14,688 nucleotides of DNA from Lachnospiraceae bacterium UBA4317 (GTDB lineage Bacteria > Bacillota_A > Clostridia > Lachnospirales > Lachnospiraceae). Below, piece by piece: positions 7,053 to 13,781 of this stretch. The translations under genes and the position numbers were made by a program. The DNA lies in NCBI GenBank assembly GCA_002394525.1, contig DGUF01000171.1, positions 1 through 14,688 of the forward strand. Reading direction: 5' to 3'. Under the pieces are notes generated by a model. That model worked only from the letters and a program-made list of their open reading frames with translations. It did not search any database and was not told the DNA's origin. Position 1 is the first letter of the stretch; each line of letters starts with the position of its first letter.

Positions 7053-7104
7053 GAAGGGTAGGGTTTGAGCCCGTGGAGAGAACCAGGAAAGCAATGCTTG
7101 CTTG

Positions 7105-7168
7105 GGAACTGCCCGAAAAAAAGCTGGAAGAGTCACGCTGGTCTTCCTGGCTTATCAAGGGCAGTTCC
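7105..7168 (+). promoter_or_regulatory. Long hairpin in the pyk leader, just before the ribosome site
   Basis: GGAACTGCCC (7105-7114) is perfectly complementary to GGGCAGTTCC (7159-7168). Inside it AAGC-x-GGAAGA pairs with TCTTCC-xx-GCTT to extend the stem with small bulges, closing on a loop around GTCACGCTGG. The structure ends only some 6 bases before the AAGGAGG ribosome site of pyk and has no T-run. It could be a protein-binding leader, an mRNA stabiliser or a translation control element; no known riboswitch consensus was recognised. Confidence 0.7.
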
Positions 7169-7185
7169 ATGACGAAGGAGGAGAC

Positions 7186-8601
7186 ATGCGCAAGACAAAA
7201 ATCATCTGCACCATCGGCCCTGCCAGTGAGAGCGAAGAGAAGCTCCGCGAACTGATCAATGCCGGTATGAATGTGGCCAGATTCAACTTTTCCCATGGCA
7301 CACACGAGGAGCACAGGGAAAAATTTAAACGCCTTGTGCGGATCCGCCGGGAGATGGGCAAACCCGTCGCGACCCTGATGGACACCAAGGGACCGGAGAT
7401 CCGCCTGCGCGACTTCGAGGGCGGCAAGGTCATGCTGGAAAAGGGCAAGGGCTTCACCCTGACGACTGAGGAGATCATGGGTACGGCCGAGCGCGCCACG
7501 ATCAGCTACAAGGGCCTGGTCAACGATGTCCAGGCGGGCAGCAGCATCCTGATCGACGACGGCCTGATCGAACTGCGCGTGGACAACGTCACCGATACGG
7601 ACATCCACTGCACGATCATCAACGGCGGGCCTGTCTCCAACCACAAGGGCGTCAACGTCCCCGATACCGACCTCTCCATGCCCTTTATCAGCGAACAGGA
7701 CCGGGCCGATATCGAGTTCGGATGCAAGATGGGCTATGAGTACATCGCGGCCTCCTTCACCAGGACCGCCGCCGACGTCCGCGAGATCCGCGAGATCCTC
7801 GACGCCCACGGCAGCAAGATGAAGATCATCGCCAAGATCGAGAGCACCCAGGGCGTCAACAACATCGACGAGATCCTGGATGTGGCCGACGGCGTCATGG
7901 TCGCCCGCGGCGACCTGGGCGTCGAAGTCCCCATGGAGGAGGTGCCGGTCTACCAGAAGCACATCATCCACCTGGCCGAGATCCGCGGCAAGATCGTCGT
8001 CACTGCCACCCAGATGCTGGATTCCATGATGCACAACCCCCGTCCGACCCGTGCAGAGGCTACCGACGTCGCCAACGCCATTTATGACGGCACCACAGCC
8101 ATCATGCTCTCCGGCGAGACCGCCAGCGGTGCCTACCCCGTCGAGGCCGTCAAGACCATGTCCAGGATCGCCGAGGCGGCGGAAAACGACATCAATTACC
8201 GCCACCGCTTCATGAACCGGCCCCTGGAGGTCGGAACCGACATCACGACCGCGATCTCCCACTCGACCTGCATGGTCGCCCAGGATATCGGCGCCAAGGC
8301 CATTGTCACGGTCACCATGTCCGGTTTCACCGCACGCCGCATCAGCAAGTACAAACCCACATGTCCCATCGTGGCCTGCTCCGTCAGCGAGGCGGTCGCC
8401 TGCCAGATGAACCTGCTCTTCGGCGTGATCCCGCTCAACATCCCCCAGGAGGACAACGAAGAGGGCCTCTTCGAGGCAGCAGTCATCGCCGCCAAGAAGG
8501 CCGGCGTTGCGGAAAAGGGTGACAAGATCGTCCTGACCGCAGGCGTTCCTCTCGGCGAGACCGGAAACACCAACATGATCCGTGTCTTCGAAGTGTTCTG
8601 A
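7186..8601 (+). CDS. pyk: Pyruvate kinase
   Basis: A 471-residue glycolytic enzyme (EC 2.7.1.40) converting PEP and ADP to pyruvate and ATP in the cytoplasm. The A-domain opening (T-K-I-I-C-T-I-G-P-A-S, 4-14), N-F-S-H-G (34-38), D-T-K-G-P-E-I-R (66-73), the catalytic lysine region I-I-A-K-I-E (214-219), the metal/PEP segment R-G-D-L-G-V-E (241-247) and the long signature T-A-T-Q-M-L-D-S-M (273-281) are all intact. The C-domain has a phosphate-effector loop (T-M-S-G-F-T-A-R-R-I-S, 377-387). E71 in the DTKGPEIR segment marks the K+-dependent type. There is no extra PEP-utiliser-like C-terminal domain as in Bacillus. The start is the ATG at 7186 after AAGGAGGAGAC; an in-frame TTG at 7102 lies in the hairpin and is rejected. 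It has its own leader and promoter after the glycerate kinase gene and the strong terminator at 8667-8696. Confidence 0.98.
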   Translation: MRKTKIICTIGPASESEEKLRELINAGMNVARFNFSHGTHEEHREKFKRLVRIRREMGKPVATLMDTKGPEIRLRDFEGGKVMLEKGKGFTLTTEEIMGTAERATISYKGLVNDVQAGSSILIDDGLIELRVDNVTDTDIHCTIINGGPVSNHKGVNVPDTDLSMPFISEQDRADIEFGCKMGYEYIAASFTRTAADVREIREILDAHGSKMKIIAKIESTQGVNNIDEILDVADGVMVARGDLGVEVPMEEVPVYQKHIIHLAEIRGKIVVTATQMLDSMMHNPRPTRAEATDVANAIYDGTTAIMLSGETASGAYPVEAVKTMSRIAEAAENDINYRHRFMNRPLEVGTDITTAISHSTCMVAQDIGAKAIVTVTMSGFTARRISKYKPTCPIVACSVSEAVACQMNLLFGVIPLNIPQEDNEEGLFEAAVIAAKKAGVAEKGDKIVLTAGVPLGETGNTNMIRVFEVF

Positions 8602-8666
8602 TAAAAGTGGTCTGAAAAAAAGTGCACTGGATAAAAGCGCTCTGGATTTTGAAAGCGGATAAATGT

Positions 8667-8696
8667 ACAGCCCCTGCCTCCGGCAGGGGCTGTTTT
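8667..8696 (+). terminator. Rho-independent terminator of pyk
   Basis: A 12-bp perfect stem ACAGCCCCTGCC / GGCAGGGGCTGT with a 3-base loop (8679-8681), ending in TTTT. It lies about 65 bp after the pyk stop and 40 bp before the end of the convergent Uma2 gene. Confidence 0.85.
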
Positions 8697-8734
8697 GCGC
8701 CATAGGCCGGCCCGCTCCTCTTCTGCGGGATTGA

Positions 8735-9775
8735 TCACCGGTAGTAGCGGTCAACCCGCTCCCTGATCTGGGCAAAATCGATCCGGCACTTGCCGTCGTA
8801 AATGCCTACGGGGATGGTCTCGTTCATACCGAAGATGGAAATATCCGGCTCCTCCCCGTACTGGAAGACGATGACCTTCTCCTTATAGGGATCCACGATC
8901 CAGTACTCGCGGACACCCGCCTTCCGGTATTTTTCCGCCTTGATGGTCATGTCCTTTGCCCTGGTGGAGGGGGACAGGACCTCGGCGACGAAGTCGGGGG
9001 CTCCGTCATGGTAATCAGGAATGCTCTTGCCAATATCATTGAAAAAGGTCTTATGTTCGGGGCTGCCTTCCGCATCTTCCCCGTTGTCTTTGCTGTTTTC
9101 CGTATCCTCTTTTTTACAGACGATATATACATCCGGCTGTACGACTGTGAAATCATCCTGGTCCAGGCGGACATCGGAAGGGGCGATAAAAGGAGTACAG
9201 GGCCCGTCGTGGCTATAGATGTAGCTGGACAGCTGATAATAAATCTGACCTGCTATGATCTGATGGGTGCGGCCGGGAGAGGCCATCAGATATATGACGC
9301 CGTCGATCAGCTCCGTCCGGAGGTCATCGGGGAAGCTTTCCCTGTCCTGCAGAGTGAATTCGCCCTGTTTTTTGCCCAATTTGATAAGTCTGGGGTCAGG
9401 CGCGGTATGGTAGGCGGGAGCGGCCTCCCGTGCCAGGATCCGGGCGATCCTTTCCGGGCTGTCCGGCTCCGGCATCATGTCGTACCGGAACCCTCCCCCC
9501 TGCCTGCTCTGAGAGGGCACGGGACCATGACTGCCGGCAGAAGATCCGGGGGAAAGAGCAGAGGCTGCCGGCAGACTCCTGCCCGCCTCCTCTGGAATTT
9601 CCGGAAAAAGGGCGCGCGCCAGCGCGGCCAGCGTGGAATGGCGGGGGTTCTCCGTGATCCCGCCGAGGACCTTCTGGACAGTTCCCAGAGGCAGGCCTGA
9701 GAGCTCCGCAATCCGGGCGTAGCTGTATCCGAGTTCTTTTTTTCTCTGTTTCATCTGGGCGACTGTGAACGGCAT
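8735..9775 (-). CDS. HTH domain fused to Uma2-family (DUF820) PD-(D/E)XK nuclease-like protein
   Basis: A 346-residue two-domain protein. Residues 5-60 form a short XRE-like helix-turn-helix (Y-A-R-I-A-E-L-S-G-L-P-L-G-T-V-Q-K-V-L). Residues about 61-100 are a Ser/Gly/Pro-rich linker. Residues about 130-345 are Uma2: E-L-I-D-G-V-I-Y (155-162), H171, V-Q-P-D-V (212-216) and V-A-E-V-L-S-P-S-T (263-271) followed by K-A-E-K-Y-R-K-A-G-V-R-E-Y-W-I-V-D-P (279-296). D215 and E265 are the expected acidic residues, and a lysine follows among K279-K285. Uma2 proteins have a restriction-endonuclease fold, but their biological role is poorly known and activity is not proved. An acidic Asn/Glu/Asp-rich insert sits at about 221-242. 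ATG at 9775 has AGGAGG five bases upstream. It is a single gene, convergent with pyk, with its own strong promoter and the 52-bp repeat array upstream. Confidence 0.86.
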   Translation of the reverse strand: MPFTVAQMKQRKKELGYSYARIAELSGLPLGTVQKVLGGITENPRHSTLAALARALFPEIPEEAGRSLPAASALSPGSSAGSHGPVPSQSRQGGGFRYDMMPEPDSPERIARILAREAAPAYHTAPDPRLIKLGKKQGEFTLQDRESFPDDLRTELIDGVIYLMASPGRTHQIIAGQIYYQLSSYIYSHDGPCTPFIAPSDVRLDQDDFTVVQPDVYIVCKKEDTENSKDNGEDAEGSPEHKTFFNDIGKSIPDYHDGAPDFVAEVLSPSTRAKDMTIKAEKYRKAGVREYWIVDPYKEKVIVFQYGEEPDISIFGMNETIPVGIYDGKCRIDFAQIRERVDRYYR

Positions 9776-9823
9776 ACAGGCCTCCTCTCCTTTTAATGGT
9801 CAAAATCCCTTGAATGTAACCAT

Positions 9824-9852
9824 ATAATAACCTTTTTTGATGATGATGTCAA
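9824..9852 (-). promoter_or_regulatory. Near-consensus promoter of the HTH-Uma2 gene
   Basis: Minus strand: perfect -35 TTGACA (9852-9847), 17-bp spacer, -10 TATTAT (9829-9824). This is the best match to the housekeeping consensus in the window. The leader to the ATG at 9775 is about 42 nt. Nearby A/T-rich sequence (to about 9900) is consistent with an upstream element. Confidence 0.85.
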
Positions 9853-9963
9853 GTGTGATGTATCAAAAGCCTAACCTAATAATAATTATGCGGCTATTTA
9901 ATGGGTTAAAAATGGATATATTGGAGACCGGAGATGTGAAGGGACAGTTGGCAAAGTATGTTG

Positions 9964-9985
9964 GGGACGGGGGGCGGTACGTCCC
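9964..9985. other. GGGACG/CGTCCC hairpin left of the repeat array
   Basis: A 6-bp perfect GC-rich stem (9964-9969 with 9980-9985) encloses a G-rich 10-base loop. It resembles REP-type palindromes in shape, but only one copy is seen in the window. No U-tract is present. From 9860 to 9999 I see nothing else I can name. Confidence 0.35.
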
Positions 9986-10093
9986 AGAATCCAACCCATT
10001 TTTTTGCCAGGCAAAGCGATATAGTCATAAAATGAGAAAAAGGTCACTCTTTTTTCCGGAAGACAAGGCGACATAGTCACAAAACGATAGGAA

Positions 10094-10146
10094 GGTCACT
10101 ACTGAGCGGGAGGATTCCCGGCGACCGGAGGGCATGTTGAGACAAA
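10094..10146. repeat. 53-bp variant element, left copy
   Basis: A distinct unit with the core ACTGAGCGGGAGGAT, then GCGACCGGAGGG and GTTGAGACAAA. It keeps the GGTCA edge of the 52-bp units but not their internal sequence. It matches the right copy (10667-10719) at 48 of 53 positions by my count. Confidence 0.9.
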
Positions 10147-10666
10147 GGTCACTCATTTTTCCGGAAGTCAAAGCGACATAGTCACAAAACGATAGAAAGG
10201 TCACCCTTTTTTCCGGAAGTCAAAGCGACATAGTCACAAAACGAGGGAAAGGTCACCCTTTTTCCAGGAAGGCAAAGCGACATAGTCGCAAAACGAGGGA
10301 AAGGTCACCTTTTTTTCCGGAAGGCAAAGCGACATAGTCGCAAAACGAGGGAAAGGTCACCCTTTTTCCAGGAAGGCAAAGCGACATAGTCACAAAATGA
10401 GAAAAAGGTCACCCTTTTTCCCGGAAGGCAAAGCGACATAGCCACAAAATGAGAAAAAGGTCACCCTTTTTTTCGGAAGGCAAAGCGACATAGTCGCAAA
10501 ACGAGGGAAAGGTCACTCTTTTTTCCGGAAGGCAAAGCGACATAGCCACAAAATGAGAAAAAGGTCACCCTTTTTTTCGGAAGGCAAAGCGACATAGTCA
10601 CAAAACGATAGGAAGGTCACTCTTTTTTGCAGAAGGCATAGTGACATAGTCACAAAATGAGAAAAA

Positions 10667-10719
10667 GGTCATTACTGAGCGGGAGGATGCCTGACGACCG
10701 GAGGGAATGTTGAGACAAA
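10667..10719. repeat. 53-bp variant element, right copy
   Basis: Second copy of the variant element, at the right end of the array in the same orientation as the left copy. After it one more GGTCACTC occurs (10720-10727) and the sequence then becomes unique. Confidence 0.9.
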
Positions 10720-10769
10720 GGTCACTCCAGGGCCGAGGGATGGGCAGCACCTCCCGGCTCACTCCATCA

Positions 10770-10798
10770 TTGCCCGCAGGCTTTCGCTGGAGTATACT
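10770..10798 (+). promoter_or_regulatory. Candidate promoter of holB
   Basis: TTGCCC (10770-10775), a 17-bp spacer and TATACT (10793-10798). It lies just right of the repeat array and gives a leader of about 155 nt before holB. Confidence 0.5.
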
Positions 10799-10884
10799 TA
10801 TCAGTATTAAATCCATGCAGGATCGGAGGCATTCGAAAACCCGGTGTACACTGCATGTCACCGTACAATCAATTCCATGCGGGC

Positions 10885-10925
10885 CCGGGAAGGTCTCCGG
10901 CCTGCCGGGAGTAACCGCTTCCCGG
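10885..10925 (+). other. GC-rich hairpin in the holB leader
   Basis: CCGGGAAG (10885-10892) pairs with CTTCCCGG (10918-10925); a further CTCCGG/CCGGGAG pairing is possible inside. No T-run follows directly, though TTTTTAT occurs at 10937-10943, so a weak attenuator cannot be excluded. The rest of 10799-10957 shows nothing I can name. Confidence 0.4.
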
Positions 10926-10957
10926 AGCACTTACTGTTTTTATAAGAAATAATCTTT

Positions 10958-12106
10958 ATGGATAAATTCTCGGATATCATCGGGCAGGACATCATCGTCT
11001 CTCATCTTCAGAACGCGCTGCAGACCGGCGGCGTTTCGCACGCCTATATACTGAACGGAGCAAAGGGCTCCGGGCGGCATATGATCGCCCGGAGTTTTTC
11101 GGCTGCCCTCCTGTGCGAAAATCCCCAGATCATTGAAATGGATGCGGGAAATCCGCAGGGCACAGGGCATCCTGAGGCGGTAGATCCGTATGGCGCAGAA
11201 CTTTCGGGGTCAGGAGATTCACAGAAAAAGATGCCTGTCCGGAGGATCCTGCCTCGCGGCAGGCTCCTGGAGCCCTGCGGGGAGTGTCTGTCCTGCATCC
11301 AGGCGGCCGCCGGCAGCAATCCGGACATACTGATCCCGGCGCGGGAAAAGGAGTCGAGCTTCGGCGTCAATGATATCCGCAAGATCCGCGCGGATGTCCA
11401 GGTCAAGCCCTACCGGGCGTCGCACAAGGTCTATATCCTCGAGGACGCCGAAAAAATGACGCCGGCCGCCCAGAACGCCCTGCTCAAGACTCTGGAGGAG
11501 CCGCCGGGCTATGCGGTGATCCTTCTGCTGGCGGACGGAACAGCCGGCTTTCTGCCGACCATCATGAGCCGGTGTGTGACCCTGCCCCTGCGTCCGGTTG
11601 CCGAGAAGGCGGTGGAGGACTGCCTGATGGACCGCTTCGGAGCGGACCCCGACCGGGCCCGGCTCTGCGCCCGCTTTTCGGGCGGGAGCATCGGCCGCGC
11701 CGCCCAGCTCCTGGAAAATGAAAAGTTTGCCGCCCTGCGCGAGAAGACCATCTCCTTTATGCGGAAGATCGACCAGAAGGACGCCGCCGAGATCGCGGCC
11801 TTTGCAAAGGAGGCGGCCGCGGAGGACGAGACCCAGGACCTGATCGACTTTGTCCTGACCTGGAACCGGGACCTCATGGTCTGCCGCAGTACAATGCGCA
11901 CAGAAAACTTGATTTTTACCGACGAAGTACAGTATATTATAGAAGCCGTGCCTATGCTCTCATGGCAGGGCCTGCAGTCTGCGTCCGAAGCCGTCTTTCG
12001 GGCCCGCAGACGCCTTTTTTCAAATGTTAATCCGGAACTCACCCTGCAGATGATGCTGCTGGAGATCCGCGCCGCCTACAGACACAGGGAGACTCCCCAG
12101 GGCTGA
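10958..12106 (+). CDS. holB: DNA polymerase III subunit delta'
   Basis: A 382-residue clamp-loader subunit of the AAA+ family that works with delta and tau/gamma to load the beta clamp on DNA. The N-terminal F-x-D-I-I-G-Q (4-10), the degenerate P-loop G-A-K-G-S-G-R (34-40, Arg in place of the Walker A Lys, normal for a non-hydrolysing delta'), L-E-D-A-E-K-M-T (161-168), N-A-L-L-K-T-L-E-E-P-P (173-183) and the sensor S-R-C (204-206) are present. The four zinc ligands are C53, C107, C110 and C113. In E. coli delta' the first two are only about nine residues apart; here 54 residues separate them, so about 45 residues are inserted in the zinc module. The ATG at 10958 fits the family N-terminus but has no good Shine-Dalgarno (only AAGAAAT). 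It is followed by ricT as in Bacillus. Confidence 0.93.
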   Translation: MDKFSDIIGQDIIVSHLQNALQTGGVSHAYILNGAKGSGRHMIARSFSAALLCENPQIIEMDAGNPQGTGHPEAVDPYGAELSGSGDSQKKMPVRRILPRGRLLEPCGECLSCIQAAAGSNPDILIPAREKESSFGVNDIRKIRADVQVKPYRASHKVYILEDAEKMTPAAQNALLKTLEEPPGYAVILLLADGTAGFLPTIMSRCVTLPLRPVAEKAVEDCLMDRFGADPDRARLCARFSGGSIGRAAQLLENEKFAALREKTISFMRKIDQKDAAEIAAFAKEAAAEDETQDLIDFVLTWNRDLMVCRSTMRTENLIFTDEVQYIIEAVPMLSWQGLQSASEAVFRARRRLFSNVNPELTLQMMLLEIRAAYRHRETPQG

Positions 12107-12176
12107 CCGTCCGGCATAAACCACCCTTATCGATCCTTTTCGAGAAGGAAGCGATCACTTCTTTCGGAGAAGAGAA

Positions 12177-12278
12177 ATGATTGATCCTTTCAGAGAACGG
12201 GAGGAGGAGATCCTTTCAGAGAACGGGAGGAGGAGATCCTTTCAGAGAACGGGAGCAGGAGATTTTTACAGGGGATGA
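12177..12278 (+). other. Possible 33-codon leader reading frame (doubtful)
   Basis: ATG at 12177 with GGAGAA a few bases upstream opens a frame that runs through the three 26-bp repeats to TGA at 12276. The product is very charged because the repeat is read in three different frames. It is most likely a by-product of the repeat, but an upstream frame affecting ricT translation cannot be ruled out. Confidence 0.15.
12183..12260. repeat. Three tandem 26-bp purine-rich repeats in the holB-ricT spacer
   Basis: Units start at 12183, 12209 and 12235, with the sequence GATCCTTTCAGAGAACGGGA then GGAGGA; the third differs by one base in the last part (GCAGGA). Diverged relatives lie on both sides: GATCCTTTTCGAGAAGGA from 12132 and GATCCTCTTAGAGGATGAGA from 12288, the latter able to form a small hairpin (ATCCTC/GAGGAT, 12289-12294 with 12298-12303). 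Each unit includes a strong ribosome-site-like GGAGGAGG stretch with no following start codon. The spacer 12107-12322 holds nothing else apparent. Confidence 0.9.
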
Positions 12279-12322
12279 GAGTAACAGATCCTCTTAGAGG
12301 ATGAGAGTATTGAGGTATATAT

Positions 12323-13687
12323 ATGGAAAGAACCGAATCCGGCAAAGTCAAAGTCGTCGGCGTCCGCTTCCGGACTGCCGGAAAGATCTATTATTTTGAC
12401 CCGGGAGATTTTGAACTGGCGCGCGGCAATCACGTAATCGTCGAGACGGCCAGGGGCATGGAATACGGCTTCGTCGTGGGCCCCGTGATGGAGGTCGATG
12501 AAAAGAGCATCCAGCCGCCGCTCAAGGCTGTGATCCGTCTCAGCACACCCGAGGATGACGACCGCGAGCAGAAGAACCGGGAGCGGGAGCGCGAGGCCTT
12601 CCGGGTCTGCCGGGAGAGAATCCGCCGCCGCGGCCTGGATATGAAGCTCATCGATGCTGAATACACCTTTGACAACAGCAAGGTCCTTTTTTATTTCACG
12701 GCGGACGGCAGGGTCGACTTTCGTGAACTGGTCAAGGACCTGGCAGGCGTCTTCCGCACCCGCATCGAGCTGCGCCAGGTCGGCGTCCGCGACGAGACCA
12801 AGATCCTGGGCGGCTACGGCAGCTGCGGGCGGCCCCTCTGCTGCCACACCTGGCTGTCCGACTTTGTGCCGGTCTCCATCAAGATGGCCAAGGAACAGAA
12901 CCTGTCCCTGAACCCGGGCAAGATCTCCGGGGTCTGCGGCAGGCTCATGTGCTGCCTCAAAAATGAGGCTGAGACCTATGAGGAGCTCAATAAGACCCTT
13001 CCCCACCCCGGTGACGAGGTGGAGTCCGCCGACGGCCTCAACGGCCTGGTCGAGAGCGTCAATATCCTCCGCCAGACCGCCCGGATCATCGTCGAGGTGG
13101 ATGACGAGAAGGAACTGCACGAGTACAATGTCAGCGACCTGACCATCCTGCGCAGACGCCGCAGAGGGGCCAGCCGCCCGACCATGCAGAAAAACAACCC
13201 CTCCGGAGCCAGGAGAAAAGACGGAAAAGAATCCCGTGAAAGCCGGGAAGGCAGGGAAGGAAAAGAGTCCCGTGAAAACCGGGATGGCAGAGAAGCCCGG
13301 GAAGGCCGCGACGGAAAGGAAAAACGGGAGCGGAGAGAAGGCAGGAAAAACGCTGCCGAAGGTGCCGCACAGGACCGCGAGGACCTGAAGGCAGCCGGCC
13401 GCGAACCTGAAGAGGGAAAGGCAGGCGGCCGTGACCGCGAGGACCAGAAGACTGCCGGCCGCGAATCCGGCGGAAGAGACCGCGGCAGAAGAGACCGCGG
13501 CAGGAACCGCGGAGACCGCAGACAGGACAGACGCGGCCACAACTCCCGCAGGGAGGAGGGCGCCGCTCAGTCTGAGAATGCACCCCGCAGGGAGGAAGGC
13601 GCCGCCCAGTCCGGAAATGCTCCTCACAGGGAGGAAAAGCCCGGCCAGACTGCCGGATCGCCCGCAGACAATTCTTCTGCCGAATGA
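12323..13687 (+). CDS. ricT: PSP1-domain protein RicT (YaaT) with a long charged C-terminal tail
   Basis: The N-terminal about 280 residues form a PSP1 protein homologous to B. subtilis YaaT/RicT. In that species it acts with RicA and RicF as an Fe-S complex that helps RNase Y in mRNA maturation and affects sporulation and competence. The signature G-G-Y-G-S-C-G-R-P-L-C-C (163-174) and G-V-C-G-R-L-M-C-C (203-211) give cysteines at 168, 173, 174, 205, 210 and 211. The 168/173/174/205 spacing (+5, +6, +37) agrees with my memory of the RicT cluster ligands. From about 278 on, some 175 residues are a repetitive Arg/Glu/Gly/Asp tail absent from the 275-residue B. subtilis protein. ATG at 12323 with GAGG seven bases upstream. 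It lies after holB and before trmN6 as in Bacillus, but yabA is missing from the usual place between them. Confidence 0.92.
   Translation: MERTESGKVKVVGVRFRTAGKIYYFDPGDFELARGNHVIVETARGMEYGFVVGPVMEVDEKSIQPPLKAVIRLSTPEDDDREQKNREREREAFRVCRERIRRRGLDMKLIDAEYTFDNSKVLFYFTADGRVDFRELVKDLAGVFRTRIELRQVGVRDETKILGGYGSCGRPLCCHTWLSDFVPVSIKMAKEQNLSLNPGKISGVCGRLMCCLKNEAETYEELNKTLPHPGDEVESADGLNGLVESVNILRQTARIIVEVDDEKELHEYNVSDLTILRRRRRGASRPTMQKNNPSGARRKDGKESRESREGREGKESRENRDGREAREGRDGKEKRERREGRKNAAEGAAQDREDLKAAGREPEEGKAGGRDREDQKTAGRESGGRDRGRRDRGRNRGDRRQDRRGHNSRREEGAAQSENAPRREEGAAQSGNAPHREEKPGQTAGSPADNSSAE
13172..13684 (+). repeat. Repetitive Arg/Glu/Gly-rich tail coding region of ricT
   Basis: The tail has three sections: R-E-[SG]-R-E-G-like short repeats (about residues 303-337), a D-R-E-D/A-G-R-E and G-R-D-R-G-rich part (about 353-408), and a 39-bp tandem repeat at 13547-13585 and 13586-13624 with a partial third (unit R-R-E-E-G-A-A-Q-S-x-N-A-P). 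The alternating charges predict a disordered, RGG/RE-type RNA- or protein-binding segment (inference). Confidence 0.85.
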
Positions 13688-13723
13688 GGATTCAATCTGC
13701 TGCTGAAAAACCAATCGGTTCCG

Positions 13724-13742
13724 CGGCGGCTGCAGACCGCCG
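13724..13742 (+). other. GC-rich hairpin between ricT and trmN6
   Basis: CGGCGG (13724-13729) and CCGCCG (13737-13742) pair around a 7-base loop, 37 bp after the ricT stop. No T-run follows closely, so it is not a clear terminator; it may stabilise or process the mRNA between the two genes. Confidence 0.35.
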
Positions 13743-13781
13743 GACGGGACAGAAAAACAGCAGATATTTAAAAGACTTTTT

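Larger units (their letters stand above)
10000..10726. repeat. Array of 14 tandem 52/53-bp repeats
   Basis: Twelve units share the core GGCAAAGCGACATAGTCAC, an A-rich segment, AAAGGTCACCC, a T-run and TTCCGGAA. The core GCGACATAG begins at 10016, 10068, 10173, 10225, 10277, 10329, 10381, 10433, 10485, 10537, 10589 and 10641: every interval is exactly 52 bp except the second (105). The GGTCAC-type motif recurs at 10042, 10094, 10147, 10199 and so on to 10720, always 52 or 53 bp apart. Two extra 53-bp elements (10094-10146 and 10667-10719) fill the other places. Point differences are scattered through the units (TCAC/TCGC/CCAC, ATGAGAAA/ACGAGGGA/ACGATAGG), so the array is old enough to have diverged while keeping length. 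Fifty-two is not a multiple of three and no frame is kept, so it is not a coding repeat. Its function is unknown. Confidence 0.95.

Noticed and set aside
7102..7185. Upstream TTG start for pyruvate kinase
   Set aside because: The extra 28 codons fall in the leader hairpin and are absent from the family; the ATG at 7186 follows AAGGAGG.
7030..8775. Long antisense frame (581 codons) opposite pyk
   Set aside because: It is a shadow of GC-rich codon use: the plus strand encodes a complete pyruvate kinase with all motifs, and the antisense product has no recognisable domain.
10000..10726. CRISPR array
   Set aside because: The whole 52-bp unit is conserved with scattered point changes. There are no unique spacers alternating with identical repeats, and no cas genes nearby.
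9837..10930. Small frames inside and beside the repeat array
   Set aside because: The 52-bp period is not a multiple of three, so no frame is kept through the array, and none of the frames has a ribosome site or family likeness.
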